Shown in pieces: positions 9,186-18,489 of a stretch of DNA of 64,000 nt. The DNA is taken from positions 4,464,001-4,528,000 of the forward strand of contig NC_003197.2 in NCBI RefSeq assembly GCF_000006945.2. The letters run 5' to 3'. The notes under the pieces are model-generated. The model was not told where the DNA came from, searched no databases, and saw only the letters and a list, made by a program, of their open reading frames with translations. This stretch comes from Salmonella enterica subsp. enterica serovar Typhimurium str. LT2 (lineage in GTDB: Bacteria > Pseudomonadota > Gammaproteobacteria > Enterobacterales > Enterobacteriaceae). Each line of letters opens with the position of its first letter. Within the stretch, counting starts at the first letter, position 1. The position numbers and the translations under genes are program-made.

Positions 9186-9221
9186 AAAATGATGCCGCTT
9201 CCCGGCGAATCGGAAAGCGGC
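9186..9221 (-). terminator. Terminator after uvrA
   Basis: On the minus strand, seven bases past the uvrA stop, the arms GCCGCTT/AAGCGGC (9215-9221 and 9194-9200) form a stem followed by ATCATTTTT. Confidence 0.75.
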
Positions 9222-9228
9222 GTGAAGG

Positions 9229-12054
9229 TTATTTGAGCATAGGTTTAAGGAAGCGGGCGGTATGCGACGCCTCGCACTCCGCCACGGTTTCCGGCGTACC
9301 GGCGACGAGAATTTCGCCGCCGCCGCTGCCGCCTTCCGGGCCGAGGTCGACAATCCAGTCCGCCGTTTTAATGACGTCCAGGTTGTGTTCGATCACCACG
9401 ATGGTGTTGCCCTGATCGCGCAACTGATGCAGAACGTCAAGCAACTGCTGAATATCGGCAAAGTGCAGGCCGGTGGTTGGCTCGTCGAGAATATACAGCG
9501 TCTGCCCGGTGCCGCGCTTCGACAGTTCGCGCGCCAGCTTCACGCGCTGGGCCTCGCCGCCGGAAAGCGTTGTCGCCGACTGACCAAGACGGATATAGGT
9601 CAGCCCTACGTCCATCAGCGTCTGCAGCTTACGCGCCAGCGCCGGAACCGCATCAAAGAACTCACGCGCTTCTTCAATGGTCATATCCAGCACTTCGTGG
9701 ATGGTCTTGCCTTTGTACTTAATCTCCAGCGTTTCCCGGTTATAGCGCTTGCCTTTGCACTGGTCGCACGGCACGTAAATATCCGGCAGAAAGTGCATTT
9801 CGACTTTAATGACGCCATCGCCCTGGCACGCTTCGCAGCGACCGCCGCGCACGTTGAAGCTGAATCGCCCTGGCGTGTAGCCGCGCGAGCGAGACTCCGG
9901 CACGCCAGCAAAAAGCTCGCGAACCGGGGTAAAGACGCCCGTATAGGTCGCCGGGTTGGAACGCGGGGTGCGCCCGATTGGGCTCTGGTCGATATCGATC
10001 ACTTTATCGAAATGTTCCAGCCCCTGAATATCCCGATACGGCGCCGGTTCGGCGATAGTCGCCCCGTTTAACTGACGCTGGGCGATGGGGAACAGCGTGT
10101 CGTTAATCAGCGTCGATTTACCGGAACCCGAGACGCCGGTGATACAGGTAAACAGCCCTACCGGTAGCGTAAGGGTCACATCTTTCAGGTTGTTGCCGCG
10201 CGCGCCGGTGAGTTTGAGCACTTTTTCTGGATTTGCCGGCACGCGTTGTTTCGGCACTTCAATTTTGCGTTTACCGCTCATGTACTGGCCGGTCAGCGAT
10301 TCCGGTACCGCCATAATGGCTTCCAGCGGGCCTTCCGCCACCACCTCGCCGCCGTGAACGCCCGCGCCGGGGCCAATATCAATCACATGGTCGGCGGCGC
10401 GAATGGCGTCTTCATCGTGTTCCACCACAATCACGGTATTGCCAAGATTGCGCAGATGAATCAGCGTACCCAGCAGCCGTTCGTTATCGCGCTGGTGCAG
10501 ACCGATGGACGGCTCATCCAGCACATACATCACGCCGACTAACCCGGCGCCTATCTGGCTCGCCAGACGAATACGCTGGGCTTCGCCGCCGGAAAGCGTC
10601 TCTGCCGAGCGGGAGAGCGTGAGATAGTTCAGGCCGACGTTCACCAGAAACTTGAGGCGATCGCCGATCTCTTTTAGCACTTTTTCGGCGATTTTCGCTC
10701 GTTGCCCGGAAAGCTTGAGATTAGTGAAAAAATCCATCGCATGGCCAATGCTCATATCAGAAATAGCAGGCAGCGGCGTATTTTCCACAAATACATGGCG
10801 CGCTTCGCGATTCAGTCGCGTGCCTTCACAGCTGGCGCAGGGGCGATTACTGATGAACTTCGCCAGCTCTTCGCGCACCGCGCTGGATTCCGTCTCTTTA
10901 TAACGGCGCTCCATATTATGCAGCACGCCTTCGAACGGATGGCGGCGCACGGAGGTATCGCCGCGATCGTTCATATATTTAAATTCAATGTTCTCTTTGC
11001 CGGAACCGTACAGCACGACTTTATGTACGTTGGCGCTGAGGCTTGCCCACGGCGCATCTACGTCGAACTTATAGTGTTCCGCCAGCGACTTGAGCATTTG
11101 AAAGTAGTAAAAATTGCGACGATCCCAACCACGAATCGCGCCGCCTGCCAGCGACAGGTCGGGATTCTGGATCACGCGGTCCGGATCGAAATATTGCTGA
11201 ACGCCGAGGCCGTCACAGGTCGGGCAGGCGCCTGCCGGGTTGTTGAACGAGAACAGACGCGGTTCCAGCTCGCGCATACTGTAGCCGCAAATCGGACAGG
11301 CAAAATTGGCGGAGAACAGAAGCTCCTCCGCTTTCTCATCGTCCATATCGGCAACAACCGCCGTGCCGCCGGATAATTCCAGCGCCGTTTCGAACGACTC
11401 CGCCAGGCGTTGGGAAAGATCGTTGCGAACTTTGAAGCGATCGATCACCACCTCAATGGTATGTTTCTTTTGTAGCTCCAGCTTCGGCGGATCGGAGAGA
11501 TCGCAGACTTCGCCGTCAATACGGGCGCGAATGTAACCCTGGCTTGCCAGATTTTCCAGCGTTTTGGTGTGTTCGCCTTTACGCTCTTTAATAATCGGCG
11601 CGAGCAGCATCAGACGTTTGCCTTCCGGCTGTGACAGCACGTTATCGACCATCTGGCTAACGGTTTGCGCCGCCAGCGGCACGTCATGATCCGGACAACG
11701 CGGCTCGCCCACGCGGGCAAACAGCAGGCGCAGGTAGTCGTGGATCTCGGTAATAGTACCCACCGTAGAGCGCGGGTTGTGCGATGTCGATTTCTGTTCA
11801 ATTGAGATCGCGGGCGATAGCCCCTCAATATGGTCGACATCCGGTTTTTCCATGAGCGACAAAAACTGCCGCGCGTAAGCGGAGAGCGATTCAACGTAAC
11901 GACGCTGCCCTTCGGCATACAGAGTGTCGAAAGCCAGTGAGGATTTGCCTGAACCCGAAAGCCCGGTCACGACAATCAGTTTGTCGCGGGGGATGACGAG
12001 GTTAATATTTTTGAGATTATGGGTGCGGGCGCCCCGAACTTCGATCTTATCCAT
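9229..12054 (-). CDS. uvrA: Excinuclease ABC subunit UvrA
   Basis: The damage-recognition ATPase of nucleotide excision repair; it loads UvrB at bulky lesions. It has 941 residues with two tandem ABC ATPase halves. Walker A1 is GLSGSGKSS (about 31) and Walker A2 is GVSGSGKST (about 640). Two signature motifs (LSGGEAQR) are seen near 488 and 830. Zinc modules are CPICGYSM...CPTCDG and CEACQGDG...CDQCKGKR. The start gives MDKIEVRGARTHNLK as in E. coli. It is divergent from ssb, and a perfect LexA box in the gap fits SOS induction. Confidence 0.99.
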   Translation of the reverse strand: MDKIEVRGARTHNLKNINLVIPRDKLIVVTGLSGSGKSSLAFDTLYAEGQRRYVESLSAYARQFLSLMEKPDVDHIEGLSPAISIEQKSTSHNPRSTVGTITEIHDYLRLLFARVGEPRCPDHDVPLAAQTVSQMVDNVLSQPEGKRLMLLAPIIKERKGEHTKTLENLASQGYIRARIDGEVCDLSDPPKLELQKKHTIEVVIDRFKVRNDLSQRLAESFETALELSGGTAVVADMDDEKAEELLFSANFACPICGYSMRELEPRLFSFNNPAGACPTCDGLGVQQYFDPDRVIQNPDLSLAGGAIRGWDRRNFYYFQMLKSLAEHYKFDVDAPWASLSANVHKVVLYGSGKENIEFKYMNDRGDTSVRRHPFEGVLHNMERRYKETESSAVREELAKFISNRPCASCEGTRLNREARHVFVENTPLPAISDMSIGHAMDFFTNLKLSGQRAKIAEKVLKEIGDRLKFLVNVGLNYLTLSRSAETLSGGEAQRIRLASQIGAGLVGVMYVLDEPSIGLHQRDNERLLGTLIHLRNLGNTVIVVEHDEDAIRAADHVIDIGPGAGVHGGEVVAEGPLEAIMAVPESLTGQYMSGKRKIEVPKQRVPANPEKVLKLTGARGNNLKDVTLTLPVGLFTCITGVSGSGKSTLINDTLFPIAQRQLNGATIAEPAPYRDIQGLEHFDKVIDIDQSPIGRTPRSNPATYTGVFTPVRELFAGVPESRSRGYTPGRFSFNVRGGRCEACQGDGVIKVEMHFLPDIYVPCDQCKGKRYNRETLEIKYKGKTIHEVLDMTIEEAREFFDAVPALARKLQTLMDVGLTYIRLGQSATTLSGGEAQRVKLARELSKRGTGQTLYILDEPTTGLHFADIQQLLDVLHQLRDQGNTIVVIEHNLDVIKTADWIVDLGPEGGSGGGEILVAGTPETVAECEASHTARFLKPMLK

Positions 12055-12136
12055 TCACCTTTCCCGGTAGAGACTCGGATGCCTGGTTTGTTTGAAGGAC
12101 AAACGGCAGAAACGGCTAATTATGACACAATTTAAC

Positions 12137-12152
12137 CTGTTTGAATATACAG
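12137..12152. promoter_or_regulatory. LexA (SOS) box between uvrA and ssb
   Basis: CTGT-TTGAATAT-ACAG is a perfect CTGT-N8-ACAG LexA operator. It lies 82 bases before the uvrA start and 149 bases before the ssb start. In E. coli the shared uvrA/ssb region has a LexA site that controls uvrA strongly and one ssb promoter more weakly. Confidence 0.92.
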
Positions 12153-12301
12153 TATTGGAATGCATCTTCAGCTAAAGTATGCAACAATATGAGGTTCGCG
12201 CGAGTGACCTGGAACCTGCATCGCAGCTATTAAAATGCTACGTGGAAATGGTACACTCACGCGTTTACACTATTTATGAAACGTATTCAGGAGACTCAAT
12301 T

Positions 12302-12832
12302 ATGGCCAGCAGAGGCGTAAACAAGGTGATTCTCGTTGGTAATCTGGGCCAGGACCCGGAAGTACGCTATATGCCGAGTGGCGGCGCTGTCGCCAACTTA
12401 ACGCTGGCTACTTCTGAATCCTGGCGCGATAAGCAGACCGGCGAAATGAAAGAGCAGACTGAATGGCACCGGGTGGTGATGTTCGGCAAACTGGCGGAAG
12501 TGGCCGGCGAATATCTGCGTAAAGGTTCTCAGGTGTATATCGAAGGTCAATTGCGTACCCGCAAGTGGACCGATCAGAGTGGCCAGGAACGCTATACGAC
12601 TGAAATTAACGTTCCGCAGATCGGCGGCGTGATGCAGATGCTGGGTGGTCGCCAGGGCGGCGGCGCACCGGCAGGCGGTCAGCAGCAGGGGGGTTGGGGT
12701 CAGCCGCAACAACCTCAGCAGCCGCAGGGCGGCAACCAGTTCAGCGGCGGCGCGCAGTCGCGTCCACAGCAATCCGCGCCAGCGCCGTCTAACGAACCGC
12801 CAATGGATTTTGACGACGACATTCCGTTCTGA
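12302..12832 (+). CDS. ssb: Single-stranded DNA-binding protein
   Basis: A 176-residue essential SSB. It has an N-terminal OB fold (about residues 1-112; conserved VILVGNLGQDPEVRYMP and TEWHRVVMFGKLAEVAGEYL) and a Gly/Gln/Pro-rich intrinsically disordered linker (about 113-165). The acidic C-terminal tip PPMDFDDDIPF docks replication and repair proteins. The start at 12302 follows CAGGAGA; an in-frame ATG at 12179 lies in the promoter region and is not used in E. coli. It is the last core gene before SPI-4. Confidence 0.98.
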   Translation: MASRGVNKVILVGNLGQDPEVRYMPSGGAVANLTLATSESWRDKQTGEMKEQTEWHRVVMFGKLAEVAGEYLRKGSQVYIEGQLRTRKWTDQSGQERYTTEINVPQIGGVMQMLGGRQGGGAPAGGQQQGGWGQPQQPQQPQGGNQFSGGAQSRPQQSAPAPSNEPPMDFDDDIPF

Positions 12833-12890
12833 TTTTTGGTAAAAAACTCAAAGCGTTATTTGCATTTTCGCTATAGTTCTCGTCTGCTGA

Positions 12891-12917
12891 AATGCCTGGT
12901 GTAAACCAGGCATTTTC
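12891..12917 (+). terminator. Rho-independent terminator after ssb
   Basis: A perfect 10-bp stem AATGCCTGGT/ACCAGGCATT (12891-12900 and 12905-12914) with a GTAA tetraloop, followed by TTCTT. Confidence 0.9.
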
Positions 12918-13872
12918 TTACCTGGTATTATTGTCTTTGTATCCCTTTCAAAAAAGAGAAGCGCATATCTTACGGAAAAATGTCGCTTATCGCCTCTGGC
13001 CGACTCGCCTCGGCACATCATTATCCAGCCGAAGTTCATAAATGTACTGCAATAACCCGGATTGTCTTAAATATGAAAGAGAAATCTCATCTGCAAAATA
13101 TATAATTTATAGCCATTTTTTGACAACAAAAAGATATTATAAAATAACGGTAGAGAATGGTCGGTATTATCAATGGTTAATTAAATGTTTGCTTTAGCTT
13201 GTGATGAGCTCAAATATGATATGTGTATCTTGCTTTATTTTTAATTGCTGAAGATAAAATTGTTACTTATAGCTGGCTTTATATAAAAAATGGTTTTATT
13301 TGTGTATTTTTTTACACAATTCTGATTTTTTACTCCCCACTTATTATATTTTCAATGATTTAAGTTATATTGAAGTCCATATGACCCTATGTTTTAATTG
13401 TGAAAATTAATTTTATCCTCTGGAGGCAAATTTATTAAATACGTATGGTTATAACGCGTATTAAAAAGAAATATGTCCTTAAAATGATTTAGAGTTTCAA
13501 TGATTAGCTAACAAATCTATTTATCGGCGGGTGGTTTTAATTTGCTGATGACTATTTTTTATTTATGAGTTGAGAGCTTATGCGATACCTATTATTGGGG
13601 AGGATATAGTTAGTGCAATAATTGATGTCTACCTAATTAAAAAAATGAAGAGTGTTTTTAATTAAAGCACTCATCTTTGTTGTGGGCGCATAAAAATGGC
13701 GTCGTTGTTTTTATTTTTCTGATTACGAGATGTAAGAAAACTGAAATCTATAAAGCGTATTGGTAGCAGGAAGCCAAGGGCGGTAGCGTTCACTTTCTGA
13801 ATAAGTTGAGCATCCTTTATCCTTTCTAATCCACAAAAACATTTTATTCACAATGTAATATCAGGAGACAAC
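12918..13872. other. AT-rich gene-free leader at the left end of SPI-4
   Basis: I see no credible gene here. Composition turns strongly AT-rich from about 13040. Two AT-rich hairpins are visible: TTGTGTA/TACACAA around TTTTTT (13300-13319), and TAATTAAAAA/TTTTTAATTA (13634-13664). An ops-type element lies near the right end (separate entry). Such DNA is typical of an H-NS-silenced horizontally acquired promoter region; that is inference from composition. No tRNA gene or obvious attachment repeat was recognised. Confidence 0.7.
13779..13790 (+). promoter_or_regulatory. ops/JUMPstart-type element upstream of siiA
   Basis: GGCGGTAGCGTT matches the ops core (GGCGGTAGCGT), and the flanking GGTAGCAGGAAGCCAAGG (13761-13778) resembles the rest of a JUMPstart sequence. 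It lies about 85 bases before siiA on the coding strand. The ops element pauses RNA polymerase and recruits RfaH, which suppresses polarity in long operons. RfaH dependence of SPI-4 has been reported, and the 23-kb operon downstream fits that role. Confidence 0.87.
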
Positions 13873-14505
13873 ATGGAAGACGAAAGTAATCCGTGGCCTA
13901 GTTTTGTTGATACATTCTCTACGGTATTGTGCATTTTTATATTTCTTATGTTGGTGTTTGCACTTAATAATATGATTATTATGTATGACAACTCAATTAA
14001 AGTTTATAAAGCAAATATAGAGAATAAGACTAAATCTACTGCTCAAAATAGCGGAGCCAATGACGATTCAAATCCTAATGAAATAGTTAATAAGGAAGTG
14101 AATACTCAAGATGTGTCGGACGGAATGACTACAATGTCAGGTAAGGAGGTTGGAGTATACGATATCGCCGATGGTCAGAAAACTGATATAACGTCTACAA
14201 AAAATGAGCTTGTTATTACGTATCATGGCAGGCTGAGAAGCTTTTCAGAAGAGGACACTTATAAAATAAAGGCTTGGTTAGAAGACAAAATCAATAGTAA
14301 TTTATTGATAGAAATGGTTATTCCTCAGGCAGACATCTCTTTCTCTGACTCTCTACGACTGGGATATGAACGGGGAATTATTTTGATGAAAGAGATTAAG
14401 AAAATATATCCTGATGTAGTTATTGACATGAGTGTTAACTCCGCAGCATCAAGTACAACGAGTAAAGCTATTATCACGACTATTAATAAAAAGGTGTCAG
14501 AGTGA
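13873..14505 (+). CDS. siiA: SiiA, inner-membrane proton-channel subunit of the SPI-4 secretion system
   Basis: A 210-residue single-pass inner-membrane protein (membrane helix about residues 14-37, STVLCIFIFLMLVFALNN) with a periplasmic C-terminal domain. SiiA with SiiB is reported to form a MotAB-like proton channel that supports SiiE function. The aspartate implicated in proton conduction, D13, is present in WPSFVDTFS. The periplasmic part (about 110-205) has the helix-strand pattern of MotB/OmpA-like domains, but I cannot see a confident peptidoglycan-binding motif. The start follows CAGGAGA. First gene of the operon; it overlaps siiB by 4 bases. AT-rich. Confidence 0.93.
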   Translation: MEDESNPWPSFVDTFSTVLCIFIFLMLVFALNNMIIMYDNSIKVYKANIENKTKSTAQNSGANDDSNPNEIVNKEVNTQDVSDGMTTMSGKEVGVYDIADGQKTDITSTKNELVITYHGRLRSFSEEDTYKIKAWLEDKINSNLLIEMVIPQADISFSDSLRLGYERGIILMKEIKKIYPDVVIDMSVNSAASSTTSKAIITTINKKVSE

Positions 14506-15890
14506 AATATATAAATCATTACCGCTATTTGTTTGTCTGTTTTTTCCTTGCCATACTCCCTTTTTTTGCTTTATCTTTTCCCGGTATAAGAGAGTATGTT
14601 TTTGATAACTTCATGGTTTCTGCAATTTACAATGGAGTCATTATTGCCATTTATATTACAGGTTCTTTGTGTGCATTATTCACTATTCTTAAAAATATTT
14701 CAGCAAAAGACATATTAATAGCTCAGGACGCCAGTAGAAAAAATAGCATTCTTTCTAACCTCAATCAGGTTTTGTTTGCCGGGGAGTCCAAACAGTGTGA
14801 TTTCAATTTACTGATGGAATTAGATGACAATGTGTCTACCGCCCGTAATCAACGATTGTCATTTATTATGAGCTGTAGCAATGTGTCGACGCTTGTTGGC
14901 CTGTTGGGGACGTTTGCGGGTCTGTCTATTACGATTGGTTCAATCGGGAACTTATTGAGCTCGCCATCAGATGTTGGCGGTGATAATGCAAGTAATACAC
15001 TCAATATGATCGTGACAATGGTAGCGTCGCTTTCTGAACCATTGAAAGGGATGAATACCGCATTTGTATCTTCTATCTATGGTGTTGTTTGCGCCATACT
15101 CCTGACCTCACAAAGTGTTTTTGTTCGCAGCTCCTATTCCCTTGTTTCTACGGAAATCAAAAAATTAAAAATCATAAGCAACAGAGCCAATAATAAACAG
15201 CGAAGCCTGCGGGTTGAATCAGAGACGCTTGTAGAATTTAAAGAGTTGTTTAAAGCGTTTTTTGATAACTACCTGACAGTTGAAAACTTACGGACGCAGG
15301 ATGAAGAAAAGAAACGAGAGATGCTATCAGATAGCTTTGTCACTTTGCAAAACCGACTATTGGATAACTCAGCAAAACTGGAACAAATTTCTACGCTGAT
15401 TGATGGTTATCTGGTAAGCAGTAACGAAAATCTCAAAAAATTATCTGACGGTGTAATAACAATTACCTCTCGTTTATCTGAAGGTAATATCCTGCTTGCT
15501 GATAATAATGCACGACTGGAGGCAATGAGTACAATACAAAATATTATAGATAAAAAGAATGATTCAATAATGACATCAGTTGATAAATGTTATCAGGAAT
15601 CTCTTTCACATGGTAAGACCATAAACGATATTGCCGCTGGCAGTGCCGATATTTCTCATACTCTCGATGGGCTGAGAAAAGAAATGGATGAGGATATGAA
15701 TAATGTTCATTTAGCGCTATCCGATCTATCGGCTACTGATAAAAAGATTATTGCCAATACTAAAGAGATTAGTGCTGAAATGGTTAGCTACCGTGATACC
15801 TATATGCCATTAATGGAAAAAATAACATCTATGCATCAGGAAATAGTAAAGCAACGTTTGTTAAACAAGGAGGAAAAAAATGAAGATTAA
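14502..15890 (+). CDS. siiB: SiiB, MotA/TolQ/ExbB-like inner-membrane subunit
   Basis: A 462-residue protein starting at GTG 14502, which overlaps the siiA stop (GTGA). Membrane segments are about residues 8-27, 37-63, 127-155 and 188-208. The third and fourth carry the MotA/ExbB-like pattern (STLVGLLGTFAGLSITIGSI; LKGMNTAFVSSIYGVVCAILL). The C-terminal half (about 215-462) is a long soluble, probably coiled-coil region with no relative I recognise. It partners SiiA in the proton channel. The 11-base overlap with siiC points to coupled translation. Confidence 0.92.
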   Translation: MKYINHYRYLFVCFFLAILPFFALSFPGIREYVFDNFMVSAIYNGVIIAIYITGSLCALFTILKNISAKDILIAQDASRKNSILSNLNQVLFAGESKQCDFNLLMELDDNVSTARNQRLSFIMSCSNVSTLVGLLGTFAGLSITIGSIGNLLSSPSDVGGDNASNTLNMIVTMVASLSEPLKGMNTAFVSSIYGVVCAILLTSQSVFVRSSYSLVSTEIKKLKIISNRANNKQRSLRVESETLVEFKELFKAFFDNYLTVENLRTQDEEKKREMLSDSFVTLQNRLLDNSAKLEQISTLIDGYLVSSNENLKKLSDGVITITSRLSEGNILLADNNARLEAMSTIQNIIDKKNDSIMTSVDKCYQESLSHGKTINDIAAGSADISHTLDGLRKEMDEDMNNVHLALSDLSATDKKIIANTKEISAEMVSYRDTYMPLMEKITSMHQEIVKQRLLNKEEKNED

Positions 15891-17199
15891 GATGTTTTTT
15901 CTGACGACTGCTTTTATTACACAAAGCACATACGCCAGCGAGCTTCCGGTCATTCCTCTAAGAGATTTAGTTAATGCCGCATTAACGCATCAGCCCTCTG
16001 TTGCTGTTTCATATTATGAGACTGAAAAGAAAAACAGTGACTTAGATCTTTCACGGGCAGCACTTTATCCTACCCTGGATCTAACATCTGGCCTTAATAA
16101 TAACAGGAAAGAGTCATCAGGTACCGAGAGGAACGTTGAAAATAAGGTGTCTTTATCATACCGAATAACGGATTTTGGAGTGAGGGGGGCTAATATCAGG
16201 AAATCTGAATATGAAAGAGATAATAGTAAAACTGACTATGAAAAAACAAAGAATATAGTGTCTCAGGAGGTTGTGACAACCTATTACAACATCAGTAAAT
16301 ATCGTGAAATGATTGATGGCGTAAATCTGGAGAAAGAGTTTTATAAAAAGATGCTGGAAACTTTTTCGTTGCTGGTATCTTCCGGTGTAGCTATGCAATC
16401 TGATATGCGTAAAGTACAAGTATCTATCGATGCATTAAATACCAGAAGCATTATGTATCAGTCGATGTTGGATGATGAAATGTATAAAATGCAGAATATG
16501 ACTGGTCTGAATTTATCGCCAGTTCAGATTCAAAGCGATGAAAAATTCAACCTCTTCAAAAAATATATCTTTGTCGAAAGCCCTGAAAAACTTATGGACA
16601 TGGTGATGAAATACAACGATGACTATAAGATGCTTGTCAATACCCGAAAAGCCGCGACCGAAGATATTAATGCCGCAAAATCATCCTATTTTCCGACTGT
16701 AGATCTTGTTTCCAGCTATGTACAGAATAACCCGAGCGGTAGTGCCAAAAAAAGTGATTATGAAGATGAATTTAAAACGGGTATCAATGTCAGTTTCAAC
16801 ATTTTTAATGGGTTCAGAAATTCAGCCCAGGAAAGAAAAATGGTGGCAAGTTACTCGCAGGCTAAGCTGCAAATTGACGATTTTTTGATTAAAACGCGTT
16901 ATAACATTGATTCACAACTTTCAAGATACGCCGCTGCAAAAGAGACTTACTCAGTGGCGGAACGTTCACATACAAACGCGTTACAGCTTACTGAATTATA
17001 TGAGCAGGAGTTTCAGTTAGGGCAAAAAAGTTTGCTTGATTTAATTTCAAGCCGTAATGAAGCATTTCAGGCATATGTAAGCATGATCGACAGCAAATAT
17101 AGCCTGTATATTTTAAAGCTACAGCAACTCTCATTGATTTTTCATTTAATGGATTATTTAAAAGGAAATACTGAAAGTGAGTTAAATGTAATGAAATGA
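15880..17199 (+). CDS. siiC: SiiC, TolC-like outer-membrane channel
   Basis: A 439-residue outer-membrane factor of the type I secretion system. It has a signal peptide (MKIKMFFLTTAFITQSTYA, cut before SELPV) and two structurally repeated OEP halves rich in long helices. A TolC-type feature is DLVNAALTHQPSVAVSYYE near the N-terminus, with a parallel repeat around AAKSSYFPTVDLVSSYVQNN. A perfect AAGGAGG site precedes the ATG at 15880. It pairs with SiiD and SiiF to export SiiE. It overlaps siiD by 4 bases. Confidence 0.94.
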   Translation: MKIKMFFLTTAFITQSTYASELPVIPLRDLVNAALTHQPSVAVSYYETEKKNSDLDLSRAALYPTLDLTSGLNNNRKESSGTERNVENKVSLSYRITDFGVRGANIRKSEYERDNSKTDYEKTKNIVSQEVVTTYYNISKYREMIDGVNLEKEFYKKMLETFSLLVSSGVAMQSDMRKVQVSIDALNTRSIMYQSMLDDEMYKMQNMTGLNLSPVQIQSDEKFNLFKKYIFVESPEKLMDMVMKYNDDYKMLVNTRKAATEDINAAKSSYFPTVDLVSSYVQNNPSGSAKKSDYEDEFKTGINVSFNIFNGFRNSAQERKMVASYSQAKLQIDDFLIKTRYNIDSQLSRYAAAKETYSVAERSHTNALQLTELYEQEFQLGQKSLLDLISSRNEAFQAYVSMIDSKYSLYILKLQQLSLIFHLMDYLKGNTESELNVMK

Positions 17200-18473
17200 A
17201 TAGAAGACAAAGCGATCATCTCATGATGATAATTATTTCTTTGACGATCTTAATTATTATCCTTACCTACTTTATAGAAATTAATTCAGTGGTTCATGGT
17301 CAGGGCGTTATCACTACTAAAGATAATGCTCAGTTAATATCTCTTTCTAAAGGAGGGACGATACAAGATATTTATGTAGCCGAGGGTGATACTGTAAAAA
17401 AAGGAGAACTCCTTGCAAAGGTCGTTAACCTTGATCTGCAAAAAGAATATCAAAGGTATAGAACTCAAAAAGGGTATCTGGATAAAGATGTTAACGAAAT
17501 ATCTTTCATTCTTGATAAAGAAAATGAGAGTGGGTTGATTACCCTGGATGGCACCCGTTCTTTAAGCAATAAAGAGGTAAAAGCGAATATTGAATTAGTG
17601 CATAGTCAGATAAGAGCTAAAGAGTTAAAAAAAACCTCTCTTGATTCTGAGATTAGCGGATTACAAGAGAAGCTGAGTTCGAAAGAAAAAGAACTCGCAT
17701 TGCTTGCCGAAGAAATAAATATTCTTTCCCCACTGGTAAAAAAAGGAATTAGCCCATATACCAATTTTCTTAACAAGAAACAGGCGTATATAAAAGTTAA
17801 GTCTGAAATTAATGATATTGAAAGTAGCATCACTTTAAAAAAAGATGATATTGAGTTGGTTGTTAATGATATTGAGGCGCTTAATAATGAATTGCGACTA
17901 TCTTTATCTAAAATAATATCTAAAAATCTTCAGGAACTTGAGGTTGTTAACTCTACATTAAAAGTAATAGAGAAGCAGATAAATGAGGAGGATATCTATT
18001 CACCGGTTGACGGTGTAATTTATAAAATCAATAAAAGTGCCACTACTCATGGTGGTGTGATTCAGGCGGCGGACTTACTTTTTGAAATAAAACCAAAAGT
18101 AAGGACTATGCTGGCCGATGTGAAAATATTACCCAAATACCGTGACCAAATATATGTAGATGAAGCCGTTAAACTGGATGTGCAGTCAATTATCCAACCA
18201 AAGATAAAATCGTATAATGCGACTATCGATAATATTAGCCCTGATTCCTATGAGGAAAATACCGGAGGAACAATTCAGCGTTATTATAAAGTAATTATTG
18301 CATTCGATGTTAATGAAGATGATTTACGGTGGTTAAAACCAGGTATGACTGTTGACGCCAGTGTAATTACCGGAAAACACAGCATTATGGAATACCTGTT
18401 ATCTCCCTTGATGAAAGGCGTGGACAAAGCCTTTTCAGAACCAGTTAATACTAAACGATTAGATACACCTTGA
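17196..18473 (+). CDS. siiD: SiiD, HlyD-type periplasmic adaptor
   Basis: A 425-residue membrane-fusion protein. It has one N-terminal inner-membrane helix (about residues 11-29), then a lipoyl/barrel segment (GGTIQDIYVAEGDTVKKGELLAKV). A long helical hairpin follows (about 110-265, Lys/Glu-rich), and then the returning half (EEDIYSPVDGVIYKINKS) and C-terminal barrel. It bridges SiiF in the inner membrane and SiiC in the outer membrane. The start ATG overlaps the siiC stop (ATGA). A 16-base gap separates it from siiE. Confidence 0.94.
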   Translation: MNRRQSDHLMMIIISLTILIIILTYFIEINSVVHGQGVITTKDNAQLISLSKGGTIQDIYVAEGDTVKKGELLAKVVNLDLQKEYQRYRTQKGYLDKDVNEISFILDKENESGLITLDGTRSLSNKEVKANIELVHSQIRAKELKKTSLDSEISGLQEKLSSKEKELALLAEEINILSPLVKKGISPYTNFLNKKQAYIKVKSEINDIESSITLKKDDIELVVNDIEALNNELRLSLSKIISKNLQELEVVNSTLKVIEKQINEEDIYSPVDGVIYKINKSATTHGGVIQAADLLFEIKPKVRTMLADVKILPKYRDQIYVDEAVKLDVQSIIQPKIKSYNATIDNISPDSYEENTGGTIQRYYKVIIAFDVNEDDLRWLKPGMTVDASVITGKHSIMEYLLSPLMKGVDKAFSEPVNTKRLDTP

Positions 18474-18489
18474 GAGTGAATATAATATT

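Noticed and set aside
9262..10071. 269-codon plus-strand frame opposite uvrA
   Set aside because: Antisense shadow of a highly conserved gene; no ribosome-binding site or recognisable domain.
12179..12301. N-terminally extended ssb from ATG 12179
   Set aside because: The extension lies in the promoter region, is absent from E. coli SSB, and ATG 12302 has a good Shine-Dalgarno.
12833..13100. tRNA gene or attachment-site repeat at the SPI-4 left end
   Set aside because: No cloverleaf could be drawn, and I found no direct repeat shared with the right junction near 37300-37560.
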